A DNA stretch of 64,000 nt from Alphaproteobacteria bacterium (GTDB lineage: Bacteria; Pseudomonadota; Alphaproteobacteria; Rhodobacterales; Rhodobacteraceae): assembly GCA_030425145.1 (NCBI GenBank), contig JAUHVK010000003.1, positions 124,001 to 188,000 on the forward strand, in the 5' to 3' direction. Position 1 is the stretch's first letter. Each line of letters starts with the position of its first letter. The position numbers were made by a program, and so were the translations under genes. The notes below the pieces were generated by a model. That model ran no database searches. It was given only the letters and a program-made list of their open reading frames with translations, and was not told where the DNA came from. Below are positions 1 through 9,584 of the stretch, piece after piece.

Positions 1-2
1 CG

Positions 3-968
3 CAGGGGATCGGCCTTTGCCGGACCGAGCACATGTTCTTTGAGGCCGAACGCCTGACACCGATGCGCGAGATGATCTTTGCGCAGAACCCGCAGGACCG
101 GCAGGCAGCCTTGGAACTGGTACTGCCGATGCAGCGCGCGGATTTCCTTGAGCTGTTCCGCATCATGCAAGGCCAGCCGGTGTGTATCCGCCTGTTCGAC
201 CCACCCCTGCACGAATTCCTGCCCACCAGCCGCGCGGGACAGCGCGAACTGGCCGAGGCGCTGGACATTCCGGTGAGCGATGTCACCCGCCGCATCGAAA
301 GTCTTGCGGAATACAACCCCATGCTGGGGATGCGCGGCGTGCGTTTGGGAATCTCGGTGCCCGAGATCTACGACATGCAGGCCCGCGCGATCTTTGAGGC
401 GACGGTCGAAGCGGCCGAAGAAGGCATCACCATCGTACCCGAGATCATGGTGCCGCTGGTTTCAGCCAAGCGTGAGGTCGAGCTGGTGCGCGCCCGTGTC
501 GAAGCCGTGGCCGGAGCGGTGCGCACCGAGCGCGCCGCCGATTTCACCTATCGTCTGGGCGTCATGGTCGAGACCCCCCGCGCCTGCCTGCGGGCCGGAG
601 ACATCGCCGAGCACACCCACTTCATGAGCTTTGGGACCAACGACCTTACGCAAATGACCTATGGCCTGTCGCGCGACGATGCCGGGCGGTTCATGTCCGA
701 ATATGTGCGCCAGGGCGTGTTCAGCGAAGACCCGTTCCACATCCTGGATACCGAAGGCGTAGGCGAATTGCTGCGTCTGGGCGTGGTCCGCGGACGGGAG
801 GCACGGCCCGATGTCGTGCTGTCGATCTGCGGGGAACATGCGGCTCATACCGAATCAATTGCCTTCTGTCGGGCCGCCGGATTCGATTATGTCAGCTGTT
901 CTCCGTTTCGGGTTCCGGTGGCACGTCTTGCCGCAGCGCAGCTTGCCTTGGCCGACAAAATCAGGTAG
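3..968 (+). CDS. ppdK: Pyruvate, phosphate dikinase, C-terminal part (5' truncated by window)
   Basis: This is the last 321 residues of pyruvate phosphate dikinase, which interconverts pyruvate + ATP + Pi and PEP + AMP + PPi. The frame is open from base 3, so the gene starts upstream of the window; family members are roughly 880 residues. The part present is the C-terminal PEP/pyruvate-binding TIM barrel. It opens with GLCRTEHMFF, has GTNDLTQMTYGLSRDD, and carries the catalytic cysteine in SICGEH near the end. The residues after it (AAHT) differ from the GGD I remember in other PPDKs. A weak stem (TGGCC 983-987, GGCCA 995-999) lies just downstream. No sign of damage. Confidence 0.95.
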   Translation, partial: QGIGLCRTEHMFFEAERLTPMREMIFAQNPQDRQAALELVLPMQRADFLELFRIMQGQPVCIRLFDPPLHEFLPTSRAGQRELAEALDIPVSDVTRRIESLAEYNPMLGMRGVRLGISVPEIYDMQARAIFEATVEAAEEGITIVPEIMVPLVSAKREVELVRARVEAVAGAVRTERAADFTYRLGVMVETPRACLRAGDIAEHTHFMSFGTNDLTQMTYGLSRDDAGRFMSEYVRQGVFSEDPFHILDTEGVGELLRLGVVRGREARPDVVLSICGEHAAHTESIAFCRAAGFDYVSCSPFRVPVARLAAAQLALADKIR

Positions 969-1153
969 TTTTAGACACGTTTTGGCCTAAATATGGCCAG
1001 AAAACCGATCTGGGCATCAGCCATGCGCCACGCGCATGGCCGCAAAACTTGTGAAAACATTAATATTTCTGTAACAGCCCGTCGACTGCGCGGCGCTGAT
1101 GCATTTTTGTGCATTGCGCTGCCACCCACAACGCCGCGAGATCGACACTCGGT

Positions 1154-1786
1154 ATGACGAGATTGTTTGCATTGTTTCTGGTTGCCGTCACCCTGGCGAA
1201 TCCGACTCTGGCAGAGCGCACGAAAGAAGCCGCACAAGAGCTTCTGAACCAAGAAAAATCCGTTCTGGCTTCTGCAGGCCAATCCCATCTGACATCACTG
1301 GTCACCCCAGTGTCCCGCAAAGGCGCTATCTACAACGCCTCCTGGCTCAACTCCCAACAGGCCCCTTCGGGCGGCGCGCAGTGGGAATGCCTTGCCGAAG
1401 CGCTCTACTTCGAAGCGCGTGGCGAAACCATCAAAGGCCAGTTTGCCGTGGCCGAAGTCATCATGAACCGGGTCAAGAGCGCACGCTTCCCCAATAGCGT
1501 CTGCGGCGTGATCAATCAGGGCACAGGCAGAAAATACCAGTGCCAGTTCACCTATACCTGTGACGGCCTCCCCGAGCGCATCCACGAGCCGAGAGCCTGG
1601 GAACGCGTCGGAAAAGTGGCCCGCGCCATTCTCGACGGTCGCGCGCCGATGAACCTGACCGATGGCGCCACCCACTATCACACCACCGCCGTACGCCCGC
1701 GCTGGTCGCGGACCTACACCAAAACGGCTTCGATCGGTGTGCACGTCTTCTACCGCCACACCTGGCGGGTCAGCTCGAACAGCTGA
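1154..1786 (+). CDS. SleB/CwlJ-type cell wall hydrolase, exported
   Basis: The 210-residue product starts with a signal peptide (MTRLFALFLVAVTLANPTLA) and carries a hydrolase_2 (SleB-like) domain from about residue 75 to 200. The block CLAEALYFEARGE holds the expected catalytic glutamate, followed by VAEVIMNRVKSARFPNSVCGV and the cysteine-containing CQFTYTCDG typical of the family. Such enzymes cut peptidoglycan glycan strands; outside spore formers they are thought to serve wall turnover. The ATG at 1154 was chosen because it places the signal peptide at the N-terminus; an in-frame ATG at 1109 would add 15 non-hydrophobic residues. The upstream 185 bp is AT-rich around 1045-1075 and probably contains the promoter. 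Confidence 0.85.
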   Translation: MTRLFALFLVAVTLANPTLAERTKEAAQELLNQEKSVLASAGQSHLTSLVTPVSRKGAIYNASWLNSQQAPSGGAQWECLAEALYFEARGETIKGQFAVAEVIMNRVKSARFPNSVCGVINQGTGRKYQCQFTYTCDGLPERIHEPRAWERVGKVARAILDGRAPMNLTDGATHYHTTAVRPRWSRTYTKTASIGVHVFYRHTWRVSSNS

Positions 1787-1828
1787 TCAGAGACCTAACA
1801 GACACAGTTGATGTCGCGGGTGGGGCGA

Positions 1829-1851
1829 AAAATGCCCCTCCGCGGCATTTT
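1829..1851 (+). terminator. Probable intrinsic terminator after the SleB-like gene
   Basis: Arms AAAATGCC (1829-1836) and GGCATTTT (1844-1851) form an 8-bp stem with a 7-base loop, followed by a short T-containing run (CGTTTCTGT). It lies 43 bp after the hydrolase stop codon and before the folB ribosome-binding site. Confidence 0.6.
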
Positions 1852-1904
1852 CGTTTCTGTCATCCTCTGATAGCCCGGATGCAGCTGACAGGGAGGGATG
1901 CGCC

Positions 1905-2831
1905 ATGAGCTCTGAAATTCGACTTGCTTTCGCTCATCCGACCGAACGGGCCATCGCGACTGCGGATGGTGCCCCCGTAGATCGCATTTCCCTGCGTGAC
2001 CACATTGTCGACGTGGAAATCGGCGCGTTTCAGGCTGAGCGTGGCACACGCCAGCGTATCGCCTTTAACGTGGTGGTCGAAGTACAGCCCATCGTTGGGA
2101 ATATCGACGACGATGTGGATCGCATCTTGTCCTATGACCGTGTGACCGAGGCGATCGCGACCGAGCTTGGCGCGGAACGCCTGAACCTTCTGGAAACGCT
2201 GGCCGAACGGATCGCGGACCGCATCCTGCTGGAGCCGCAAGCGCTACGGGTTTTTGTTCGGATCGAAAAGCTGGACCGTGGTCCCGGCGCTCTGGGTGTC
2301 GAGATCGTGCGGTCGCACAGTGATCTGGAGGGCGCGGCACACGATGCGATCCAAGAACGTCCGCATCCGCGCGTGGTGTATCTGACCAATGCCGCCATGG
2401 CATCCGATCATCTGGCAGGCTGGATCGACCAATTGTCCGCCGAACGCGCGCCATTGATCCTTTGCGTCGGACTGCCCGACATAGCGCGCACCAAGGTGCC
2501 GCACCGGATGGCCCAACGCCGGATTGATCTGTTGGCCATTGAGCAGAACGCTTGGGCCCTTGCCGCGCGGGACGATCGCTGCAAGGTGGTTGCCACCCGG
2601 ACCGAACTTGATTGGGCGATGAAGAACGGACAGGTCTGCGTCTGGGCGCCGTCGAAAATCGTGCTGGACGCGGTCGAGAGACCTGACGCACCAGTCACGG
2701 ATACGGTTGCGCTTACAGGTTGGTTTGCCGAGGAAATGGACGCCAGCGAATTGCTGGTGATTGGCGACGAGGCCCCGTCCCTGTCCAATGTTTCAGTTCG
2801 CAACAAACCGATCGGCGAAACCGCGCTTTAG
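1905..2831 (+). CDS. folB: Dihydroneopterin aldolase with C-terminal amino-acid-kinase-like extension
   Basis: Residues ~25-130 match dihydroneopterin aldolase (LRDHIVDVEIGAFQAERG, then a conserved RIADRIL region), which splits dihydroneopterin to hydroxymethyl-dihydropterin in folate synthesis. Stand-alone FolB is about 120 residues; this protein has 308. The remaining ~170 residues contain LLAIEQNAWALAA, GQVCVWAPSKIVLDA and a VTDTVALTGWFAEEM segment that resemble the C-terminal half of archaeal-type amino-acid kinases (the AMDQ, VWLPS and TSDSLAAWLA pattern). That second assignment is inferred from memory of the fold. GGGAGGG at about 1891 precedes the ATG. folP follows after 39 bp and glmM overlaps folP, indicating a folB-folP-glmM operon. 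Confidence 0.85.
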   Translation: MSSEIRLAFAHPTERAIATADGAPVDRISLRDHIVDVEIGAFQAERGTRQRIAFNVVVEVQPIVGNIDDDVDRILSYDRVTEAIATELGAERLNLLETLAERIADRILLEPQALRVFVRIEKLDRGPGALGVEIVRSHSDLEGAAHDAIQERPHPRVVYLTNAAMASDHLAGWIDQLSAERAPLILCVGLPDIARTKVPHRMAQRRIDLLAIEQNAWALAARDDRCKVVATRTELDWAMKNGQVCVWAPSKIVLDAVERPDAPVTDTVALTGWFAEEMDASELLVIGDEAPSLSNVSVRNKPIGETAL

Positions 2832-2870
2832 ACGCTTGTCAAACCGCGAATTGCGATTCATTCACACGCC

Positions 2871-3890
2871 ATGAAGACGTATTTTCGCCCCCTCCCCCAA
2901 TGTGGTGCTCTACGCCCGTCCGACGCGGTCTCTCTTGCGGGAGGACCGTTGTGGTTCACGCAGGCCGTAGCGCTGAAGCGCGGTTCCAAACCACATTTTG
3001 TTCCCGCCAAGGCCATCCCGGATGATGTTCTGTCGCGCCTGACTGCGCCGCGCGCCCCGATTGCCGGGTTGGACATGGGCGGCGTGACCCTGATGGGTAT
3101 TCTCAACGTCACACCGGACAGCTTTTCCGATGGTGGGCGCTACCTCGACCCTGAAGCAGCCGTGGCACAGGCCCGACGCATGGCAGAAGACGGTGCCGGG
3201 ATCATTGATGTGGGCGGCGAAAGCACCCGACCGGGGGCGGAGACCGTCCCCGTCGACGAAGAGATTCGCCGCGTCCGTGATCCGATTGCGGCAATCGCTG
3301 CGGACCTGTCCGTGCCGATCTCAATCGACACGCGCAAAGCGCCCGTGGCACAGGCAGCGCTCGACGCAGGCGCAGCGCTGGTCAATGACGTCGCTGGGTT
3401 CACCTATGATGCAGAGCTCGCGCCGCAGTGCGCGGACCGTCAGGTGCCGGTTTGCGTGATGCACGCGCAGGGCGATCCGCAAACCATGCAGGACGCGCCG
3501 CGCTACGACGATGTGCGGCTTGATGTTTACGACTTCCTGTCAGAGCGGGTCGAAGCGCTGGTCGCCCAAGGGATTGCCAGAGATCAGATCCTCGTCGATC
3601 CGGGCATCGGATTTGGCAAGACGCTGGATCACAACCTTGCCCTGCTGCGCGATATTGCGCTTTTTCACGGACTGGGATGCCCGATCCTGCTGGGCGCGTC
3701 GCGCAAGAAATTCATCGGCACGATCTCGGCGGCTGGCACGGCAGACACACGTGTCGCAGGATCGGTGAGTGTGGCTTTGCATGGAGCCATGCAGGGCGTA
3801 CAAGTCATACGGGTACACGACGTAAAAGAAACACGCCAAGCGTTGGCACTCTGGCGTGCAATCGAGTGGGGGTTCGACCATGGGGCGTAA
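2871..3890 (+). CDS. folP: Dihydropteroate synthase
   Basis: The 339-residue enzyme joins 6-hydroxymethyl-dihydropterin pyrophosphate with p-aminobenzoate to make dihydropteroate, one step after FolB. Its TIM-barrel motifs are all visible: [70 protein letters not shown] and a terminal RVHDV. About 60 residues precede the barrel, longer than in E. coli, a feature often seen in alphaproteobacteria. Its stop overlaps the glmM start by 11 bp, so translation is probably coupled. Confidence 0.96.
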   Translation: MKTYFRPLPQCGALRPSDAVSLAGGPLWFTQAVALKRGSKPHFVPAKAIPDDVLSRLTAPRAPIAGLDMGGVTLMGILNVTPDSFSDGGRYLDPEAAVAQARRMAEDGAGIIDVGGESTRPGAETVPVDEEIRRVRDPIAAIAADLSVPISIDTRKAPVAQAALDAGAALVNDVAGFTYDAELAPQCADRQVPVCVMHAQGDPQTMQDAPRYDDVRLDVYDFLSERVEALVAQGIARDQILVDPGIGFGKTLDHNLALLRDIALFHGLGCPILLGASRKKFIGTISAAGTADTRVAGSVSVALHGAMQGVQVIRVHDVKETRQALALWRAIEWGFDHGA

Positions 3891-5223
3891 GCTTTTTGGT
3901 ACCGATGGCGTGCGTGGCACGGCAAATATTCATCCAATGACCGCCGATATGGCGCTGCGGATCGGTGCAGCCGTTGGGCGGCATTTCCGGCGCGATTCCA
4001 AAGGTGTACACCGGGTGGTGATCGGCAAGGACACGCGGCAGTCAGGCTATATGTTCGAAAATGCGCTGACCGCCGGGTTGACCTCGACGGGGATGAACGT
4101 GCTGTTGCTTGGTCCGGTGCCGACGCCCGCTGTGGGTCTTCTGACCCCCTCCATGCGCGCCGATCTCGGGATCATGATCTCGGCCAGCCACAATCCAGCC
4201 GCCGATAATGGTATCAAGTTCTTCGGCCCGGACGGGTTCAAACTGTCGGATGCGGACGAGGCAGAGATCGAGGCGCTGATCGAAACGGGCGTCGCGCCAG
4301 CGGACGCCGACAACATCGGACGTGCGAAACGGATCGACGACGGGCGCTTCCGCTATCAGGAGCGGGTGAAGTCGACCTTTCCGTCGGATTTGCGCCTGGA
4401 CGGACTGAAAGTAGTGATCGACTGTGCCAACGGCGCCGCATACCGCGCAGCGCCCGAAGTGCTGTGGGAATTGGGCGCCGAGGTGATCCCGCTTGGAGTT
4501 TCGCCAAACGGTGCCAATATCAACGAAGGCTGCGGCTCGACCCACCCGCAATTGGCCGCTGCAGCGGTTGTGGAACATGGCGCGGATGTGGGGATTTGCC
4601 TTGATGGCGATGCCGACCGGGTGATCCTGATCGACGAAACCGGACAGGTTGCAGATGGCGACCAGATCATGGCCCTGATGGCCGCCCGCTGGGCTGAAGA
4701 AGACCGCCTGCGCGATGGCGTGCTCGTGGCGACGGTGATGTCCAATCTGGGGTTGGAGCGTTTCCTGACCGCCAAGGGCCTGCGGCTCGAACGCACCGGC
4801 GTTGGCGACCGCTATGTGGTCGAAGCGATGCGGCGCGGGGGATGGAACCTTGGCGGCGAACAATCCGGCCATATCGTGATGACGGATTTTGCCACCACGG
4901 GCGACGGGCTCATGGCCGGGCTGCAATTCCTCGGAGAGATGTGCCGCACCGGCAAACCCGCAAGCGCCTTGGCCCGCAGTTTCGATCCGGTGCCGCAATT
5001 GCTCAAAAACGTGCGGTATGATCCATCAGTTGCGCCGCTTGAGGCAGCATCGGTCAAGGCTGCCATTGCCGAAGCCGAAGCGCGGCTGGATGGCAGCGGT
5101 CGTCTGTTGATCCGCAAGTCGGGGACCGAACCGCTGATCCGGGTGATGGCGGAATGTGAGGACGAAGCGCTGCTGATCGACGTGGTAGATGGCATCGTGG
5201 CCGAGGTCGCAGCATCGGTCTGA
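3880..5223 (+). CDS. glmM: Phosphoglucosamine mutase
   Basis: This 447-residue enzyme converts glucosamine-6-phosphate to glucosamine-1-phosphate for UDP-GlcNAc, peptidoglycan and lipid A. It shows [11 protein letters not shown] at the N-terminus, the phosphoserine loop [16 protein letters not shown], the Mg-binding DGDADR, the sugar loop GEQSGH, and the phosphate-binding [12 protein letters not shown] near the C-terminus. The ATG at 3880 gives the canonical [13 protein letters not shown] start; an upstream in-frame GTG at 3856 would add eight unconserved residues. The folP-glmM pairing is widespread in bacteria. A twin palindrome follows the stop. Confidence 0.97.
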   Translation: MGRKLFGTDGVRGTANIHPMTADMALRIGAAVGRHFRRDSKGVHRVVIGKDTRQSGYMFENALTAGLTSTGMNVLLLGPVPTPAVGLLTPSMRADLGIMISASHNPAADNGIKFFGPDGFKLSDADEAEIEALIETGVAPADADNIGRAKRIDDGRFRYQERVKSTFPSDLRLDGLKVVIDCANGAAYRAAPEVLWELGAEVIPLGVSPNGANINEGCGSTHPQLAAAAVVEHGADVGICLDGDADRVILIDETGQVADGDQIMALMAARWAEEDRLRDGVLVATVMSNLGLERFLTAKGLRLERTGVGDRYVVEAMRRGGWNLGGEQSGHIVMTDFATTGDGLMAGLQFLGEMCRTGKPASALARSFDPVPQLLKNVRYDPSVAPLEAASVKAAIAEAEARLDGSGRLLIRKSGTEPLIRVMAECEDEALLIDVVDGIVAEVAASV

Positions 5224-5232
5224 ACGGGGCAC

Positions 5233-5272
5233 GGATGGGTCGACCCATCCGGCGTTTGCGTTGACGCAAACG
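5233..5272. repeat. Tandem palindrome element A (glmM / serine hydrolase junction)
   Basis: Two adjacent dyads fill the gap between convergent genes. GGATGGGTCGACCCATCC (5233-5250) is an 18-bp perfect palindrome. CGTTTGCGTTGACGCAAACG (5253-5272) has 9-bp arms and a TG centre. No T-run follows either one. The same design recurs at five other gene ends in the window. Confidence 0.8.
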
Positions 5273-5282
5273 GAGCCAAGCG

Positions 5283-6221
5283 TCAGCGGTCACGCAGAAA
5301 CGACGCCAAACCATTTGCTAAGGCGTGGAACTGCGCCGGCTTGACCACTGGTTTGTCATACCCCATCGCCGCCACCGCGCCGGATGGGTAGACCAAGGCG
5401 AAGGCACCGGTCTTTGGCCCGAACGGGATCGCAATTGCCCCGGCGTGGGACATCCGGAACCCGGTCTCCTCAGCCTCGTAGTTCATGCCCAGCCCGTAAA
5501 AGCTGCCTTCGGCGCGCTTTATGTGCGGCAGCGCCAGCGGATCGCGCCCGACCCGGCCTTCCAGCCCGAACCAGTGCCAGAGCAGCGCCGCATGATCCGC
5601 CATTGTCATCCGCCAACCGCCCCAAGCGGCAAAGCCTCCGAAACGCAGTGACAGGTCTCCAGACACGCCTGCGGGGTCGAAAACCCGGGCCCGGCAGGCA
5701 TCGGCATATGTTTCACCAGTGGCCTGTTCGATGATCCGGCCCAAGAGCGCATAGTTCTCGTTGTTGTAGACAAATTTTCCTCGCGTTCCGCGCTGGCGAC
5801 CGCGGTTCAGGACAATGTCTGTCACATGGGCATGGCGGGGTTCGACTTCGTTCAGCCAAAACCCCATGCGAAGCTGGGTCGAGTCCCATCCGATCCCGGC
5901 GCTGTGGGTGACAAGTTCAGCCACCGTCCCCGAGGGCGCGTCTTGCCCCAACGCATCCGTCAGCGTCATGTCCCAGGCCAGCGTGCCCTCGTCCACAAGC
6001 GCCAGCACACAGAGCGCGGTGACAACTTTAGAATTGGAAGCCAAGTCATGCGGGGTGTCTGGCATCAGTGCTTCGGCCGCCACTCCGTTTCGCATCACCT
6101 GCATCAAGGCGGTGTCAGCTCCCGCCTTGTGCGCCCAGGACTGGAAATAAGCCACGGGATCAGACGCGACAACCGGTGGTGCCGCACCGAACCCCAACAA
6201 AAAAGCCAGAAGGCGTGTCAT
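5283..6221 (-). CDS. Exported serine hydrolase, beta-lactamase/PBP-like (class C fold)
   Basis: The 312-residue protein has a signal peptide (MTRLLAFLLGFGAAPPVVAS) and a beta-lactamase-type serine hydrolase domain. The nucleophile motif SxxK is seen as SNSK at residues 62-65, and the YxN motif as YNN near residue 154 (KFVYNNENYALLGR). The third motif is less clear. Families of this kind include D-amino-peptidases, esterases and class C-like enzymes, so the substrate cannot be told. It lies 50 bp downstream of proS on the same strand and may be co-transcribed with it. Confidence 0.8.
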   Translation of the reverse strand: MTRLLAFLLGFGAAPPVVASDPVAYFQSWAHKAGADTALMQVMRNGVAAEALMPDTPHDLASNSKVVTALCVLALVDEGTLAWDMTLTDALGQDAPSGTVAELVTHSAGIGWDSTQLRMGFWLNEVEPRHAHVTDIVLNRGRQRGTRGKFVYNNENYALLGRIIEQATGETYADACRARVFDPAGVSGDLSLRFGGFAAWGGWRMTMADHAALLWHWFGLEGRVGRDPLALPHIKRAEGSFYGLGMNYEAEETGFRMSHAGAIAIPFGPKTGAFALVYPSGAVAAMGYDKPVVKPAQFHALANGLASFLRDR

Positions 6222-6271
6222 GCCTTCTGGCTAACAAATGTGCTCCGCCCCGTTCAAGGGGTGGGTGTGCT

Positions 6272-7615
6272 TCAAGCGGTCGCTTTGCCGTAGATGGTGG
6301 CAATCCGCGCGATCGCCTGTTCGGGCGGCAGTTCTTCACTTTCGCCCGTGCGGCGCGAGGTCAGTTCGACAACGCCGTTCTTGAGCCCGCGCGGACCGAC
6401 GGTGATCCGCCACGGCAGGCCGATCAGGTCCATCGTGGCGAACTTGGCCCCGGCCCGTTCGCTGCGATCGTCGTACAGCGGCTCGAGGCCCAGCGCGGTC
6501 AGGCTGGCATAGAGCGCGTCGCAGGCGGCATCGGCTTCATTGTCGCCCTGCTTGAGGTTGACGATCCCGCAGTGGAACGGCGTCACGCCTTCGGGCCAGA
6601 TGATGCCGTTGTCGTCATGGCTGGCTTCGATGATCGCGCCCAGAAGGCGGCTCACGCCGATCCCGTGCGACCCCATATGCACTGGAACCTTGTTGCCCTC
6701 GGCATCGGCCACGGTTGCGCCCATCGCGTCGGAATACTTGGTGCCGAAGTAGAAGATCTGGCCCACTTCGATGCCGCGCGCGGTGCGGCGGCGCTCTTCG
6801 GGCACCTTGGCGAATTCAGCCACGTCATGGGTTTCGTCGGTGCGGGCGTAGCGCGAGGTGAACTCTTCGAGCACGGCCTGGCACTGTTCTACACTATCAT
6901 AGTCAATTGCACGGTCGCCGAATTTCAGATCGGTGATCTCGCTGTCATAGAACACCTCGGACTCGCCGGTTTCAGCCAGCACAAGGAATTCATGGGTGTC
7001 GTCGCCACCGATGGGGCCGGAATCGGCGCGCATCGGGATCGCTTGCAGGCCCATGCGTTCATAGGTGCGCAGGTAGCTTACAAGGTGACGGTTATAGGCG
7101 TGCAGCGCGTCTTCCTTGGTCAGGTCGAAATTGTAGCCGTCCTTCATCAGGAATTCACGGCCGCGCATCACGCCGAAGCGCGGGCGGATCTCGTCGCGGA
7201 ATTTCCACTGGATGTGGTAGAGCGTCAGCGGCAGGTCCTTGTAGCTGCCGACATGGCTGCGGAAGATGTCTGTGATCAGCTCTTCGTTCGTGGGACCGTA
7301 GAGCATGTCGCGACCGTGACGGTCGGTGATGCGAAGCATTTCCTGACCGTAATCGTCGTAGCGCCCGGATTCGCGCCAGAGGTCTGCCGATTGCAGCGTC
7401 GGCATCAGCATCGGAATATGGCCCGCGCGGACCTGTTCCTCATGCACGATCTGCTCGATGTTGCGCAGCACCTTATAGCCCAGCGGAAGCCAGGAATAGA
7501 TGCCCGCAGACGCCTGCTTGATCATGCCGGCACGCAGCATCAGCCGATGGCTGACGATCTGTGCCTCGGCGGGGGTTTCCTTGAGAACGGGCAAAAAATA
7601 GCGGGACAGACGCAT
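6272..7615 (-). CDS. proS: Prolyl-tRNA synthetase (short alphaproteobacterial type)
   Basis: This class II synthetase charges tRNA-Pro. At 447 residues it lacks the ~180-residue editing insertion of the E. coli type, matching the compact alphaproteobacterial/mitochondrial form. Visible motifs are LYGPTNEE, the motif 2 region [16 protein letters not shown], and motif 3 [13 protein letters not shown]. The start at 7615 gives [13 protein letters not shown], the typical N-terminus; a farther in-frame ATG would add 19 unconserved residues. Without the insertion, proofreading of Ala-tRNA-Pro would need a separate factor, which I do not see here. Confidence 0.96.
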   Translation of the reverse strand: MRLSRYFLPVLKETPAEAQIVSHRLMLRAGMIKQASAGIYSWLPLGYKVLRNIEQIVHEEQVRAGHIPMLMPTLQSADLWRESGRYDDYGQEMLRITDRHGRDMLYGPTNEELITDIFRSHVGSYKDLPLTLYHIQWKFRDEIRPRFGVMRGREFLMKDGYNFDLTKEDALHAYNRHLVSYLRTYERMGLQAIPMRADSGPIGGDDTHEFLVLAETGESEVFYDSEITDLKFGDRAIDYDSVEQCQAVLEEFTSRYARTDETHDVAEFAKVPEERRRTARGIEVGQIFYFGTKYSDAMGATVADAEGNKVPVHMGSHGIGVSRLLGAIIEASHDDNGIIWPEGVTPFHCGIVNLKQGDNEADAACDALYASLTALGLEPLYDDRSERAGAKFATMDLIGLPWRITVGPRGLKNGVVELTSRRTGESEELPPEQAIARIATIYGKATA

Positions 7616-7768
7616 CTGGGACCTCTGATCGGTGGTTTGGCCCGTCCTAGCGGGTTGCATCGGCACCGACAAGTGCCGGACGCGATGCAGGTGATTGGTA
7701 CGGTCTTTGCATGGGGTTAAGGCCGGAGCCGATTGCCACCACGATCGGCCATCACGATCGGGATGTGA

Positions 7769-9514
7769 ATGAGCGAGACCGCGACTTTGTCACTGCATGT
7801 GTCGCAGCTTGCGATGCAGGGGGTCGGCATCGCCGGGGTGCTTGGGCTTGTCGCCCTTGCGGGCCGGGGGCGGGCGCGGACTCGCGCGGGACAACAGGTC
7901 TCCTCAAAGGGCGCAGCGGCGCCCAAGCCCGTAATGTTTATCCGCCGTGCCGTTACAAAGCGTCGACTGGCCAGACGCCTGGCCCGAACCACTCAGCAGT
8001 TGCACAAGTGTGAACCCATTGGCTCGAAAGTGCCGGACGGGACCGACACCCGGATCAACGCATTGCTATCGTTAGAACGCATTGCACAGGACGCGGTGCG
8101 CCACGGTGCCGGACATTTGCATATCCGCGCGATGGAGGCTCTCTGCGCTTTTGTCCGCGAGGCTGCCCCCGCTGCGAAAGCGAGCGATTATCCTTTGCCC
8201 GACTGGGAGCCTCTGGGCGACACGCCGACAGAAGACGAGAAGGCTCATCATTTGGTCCTACGGGACACCCGGTTTGCCAATCTGGTGAACTCCAATGCAC
8301 GTGACTGGGCCATGAACCTGACGCCCCCGCGCAAAGACATACAGTTGGCATTGCGCATCATCGGTCGCCGCACGCGGGATCAATGCGTGGCCGAAGCCGC
8401 CGTATCATCGGACAGGCAAACGCCGGGTGTCTCGGTGTTCGACACGCCCTGCCCCGAGCTTGAGCCATGTGGCGCAGTGGCGAAAAACGATATCGCACAC
8501 ATCAACCAGTTCCAAGCTGACCTTCGCGGCTGGAAAGACACTCTGGCGGCCTATCGAGGGTATCGCCCCGACCTGCGGGATACAAATCTTCAGGCGGCCG
8601 ACCTGTCGGGCCTGAACCTGAGCGGCTTCCGTCTGGACCGCGCACGACTTGAGGGTGCCGTGATGCGAGAGGCGCTTCTAGATGGTGCGATTCTGCGCGG
8701 CGCACGAATGGAGGGAGCAGAGCTCCGCAATGCCCGGCTGCGCGGAGCCGATCTGCGTCGCGCACGACTCGAAGGGGCCTGTTTGCGAAACGTAGAGATG
8801 CAAGGCGCGGACTTGCGCAATACGCGTTTGGAATGGGTCAACTTCCAATACGCGCGGCTCGAAGGCGCGGAGTTCCACGCCGCACAAATGGAGGTCGCCT
8901 CTTTCTACAAGGCAAACTTGCAAGGCGCTGTTTTTTTTAGAGCCATGATGGACAGCGCCGTCCTCTACCAATCCCGCCTCGACGGTGCCGACATGCGGGA
9001 AGCAAGCCTAAGATGGACCAACATGCGGGACTCCCGGTTGGACGGCGCGCTGCTCAGTAGTGCGAGACTGGACGGGGCAGATCTTGGCGCGGCACTCTTG
9101 CATGGCGTTGATCTTTTCGAAGCCCGGCTCGACGGGGCCGCTTTTCACCGGGCACAGGTTTGCGGGGTGATCTTCTCCAAACCCGACGCTGACGGATATA
9201 CGTCTGTGCTGGAGACGAATTTCCAGCAGACCCTGCTTACGCAGGTGGATCTCAGCTTGGTGCCCATCAACCAATCACAGATCGACCAATGTCTCGGCGA
9301 CGACAGCGTGATCCTGCCTGAGCGGATCAGAACGCCACAGCATTGGACCCTCAGCACAGATGCCGACACCCTGCTCCAAAAATGGCACCAATGGCGCGGT
9401 GCCGCAGCGCTGAAACGAAAAGACCCTGAAAACAGCGGGTGCGACACGCCTGAAAGCGCCGAAACACGCAGTTTACCAGACCTGTCGGAAGCGCCGCACA
9501 GCGACCCCCTTTGA
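7769..9514 (+). CDS. Pentapeptide-repeat protein with N-terminal hydrophobic segment
   Basis: The 581-residue product has three parts. Residues ~12-30 form one hydrophobic stretch ([14 protein letters not shown]), perhaps a membrane anchor. Residues ~90-260 include a helical block ([17 protein letters not shown] and a region ending FVREAAP) that I recall from other Rhodobacteraceae pentapeptide proteins. Residues ~271-470 are about 40 consecutive A(D/N)LXX-type pentapeptides (for example [17 protein letters not shown]), which should fold as a right-handed quadrilateral beta-helix of about ten coils. Function is unknown; the Qnr/MfpA gyrase mimics share only the repeat fold. It is divergent from proS, and a sensor kinase gene follows after 70 bp. 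Confidence 0.8.
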   Translation: MSETATLSLHVSQLAMQGVGIAGVLGLVALAGRGRARTRAGQQVSSKGAAAPKPVMFIRRAVTKRRLARRLARTTQQLHKCEPIGSKVPDGTDTRINALLSLERIAQDAVRHGAGHLHIRAMEALCAFVREAAPAAKASDYPLPDWEPLGDTPTEDEKAHHLVLRDTRFANLVNSNARDWAMNLTPPRKDIQLALRIIGRRTRDQCVAEAAVSSDRQTPGVSVFDTPCPELEPCGAVAKNDIAHINQFQADLRGWKDTLAAYRGYRPDLRDTNLQAADLSGLNLSGFRLDRARLEGAVMREALLDGAILRGARMEGAELRNARLRGADLRRARLEGACLRNVEMQGADLRNTRLEWVNFQYARLEGAEFHAAQMEVASFYKANLQGAVFFRAMMDSAVLYQSRLDGADMREASLRWTNMRDSRLDGALLSSARLDGADLGAALLHGVDLFEARLDGAAFHRAQVCGVIFSKPDADGYTSVLETNFQQTLLTQVDLSLVPINQSQIDQCLGDDSVILPERIRTPQHWTLSTDADTLLQKWHQWRGAAALKRKDPENSGCDTPESAETRSLPDLSEAPHSDPL

Positions 9515-9584
9515 CCTGTAGACATTACCAACTAAATCAACCAGCTTGGGGTTTAGTGAAGAGTTCGTGGGGGACCACTCAATA

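Noticed and set aside
6068-7720. A 550-codon plus-strand open frame antisense to proS
   Set aside because: It has no recognisable domain, covers a well-supported proS, and is expected from the high-GC codon pattern on the opposite strand.
7769-9514. Pentapeptide protein as a quinolone-resistance (Qnr/MfpA) factor
   Set aside because: Qnr/MfpA are ~190-220 residues with repeats throughout; here repeats occupy only the middle-to-C-terminal part of a 581-residue anchored protein.
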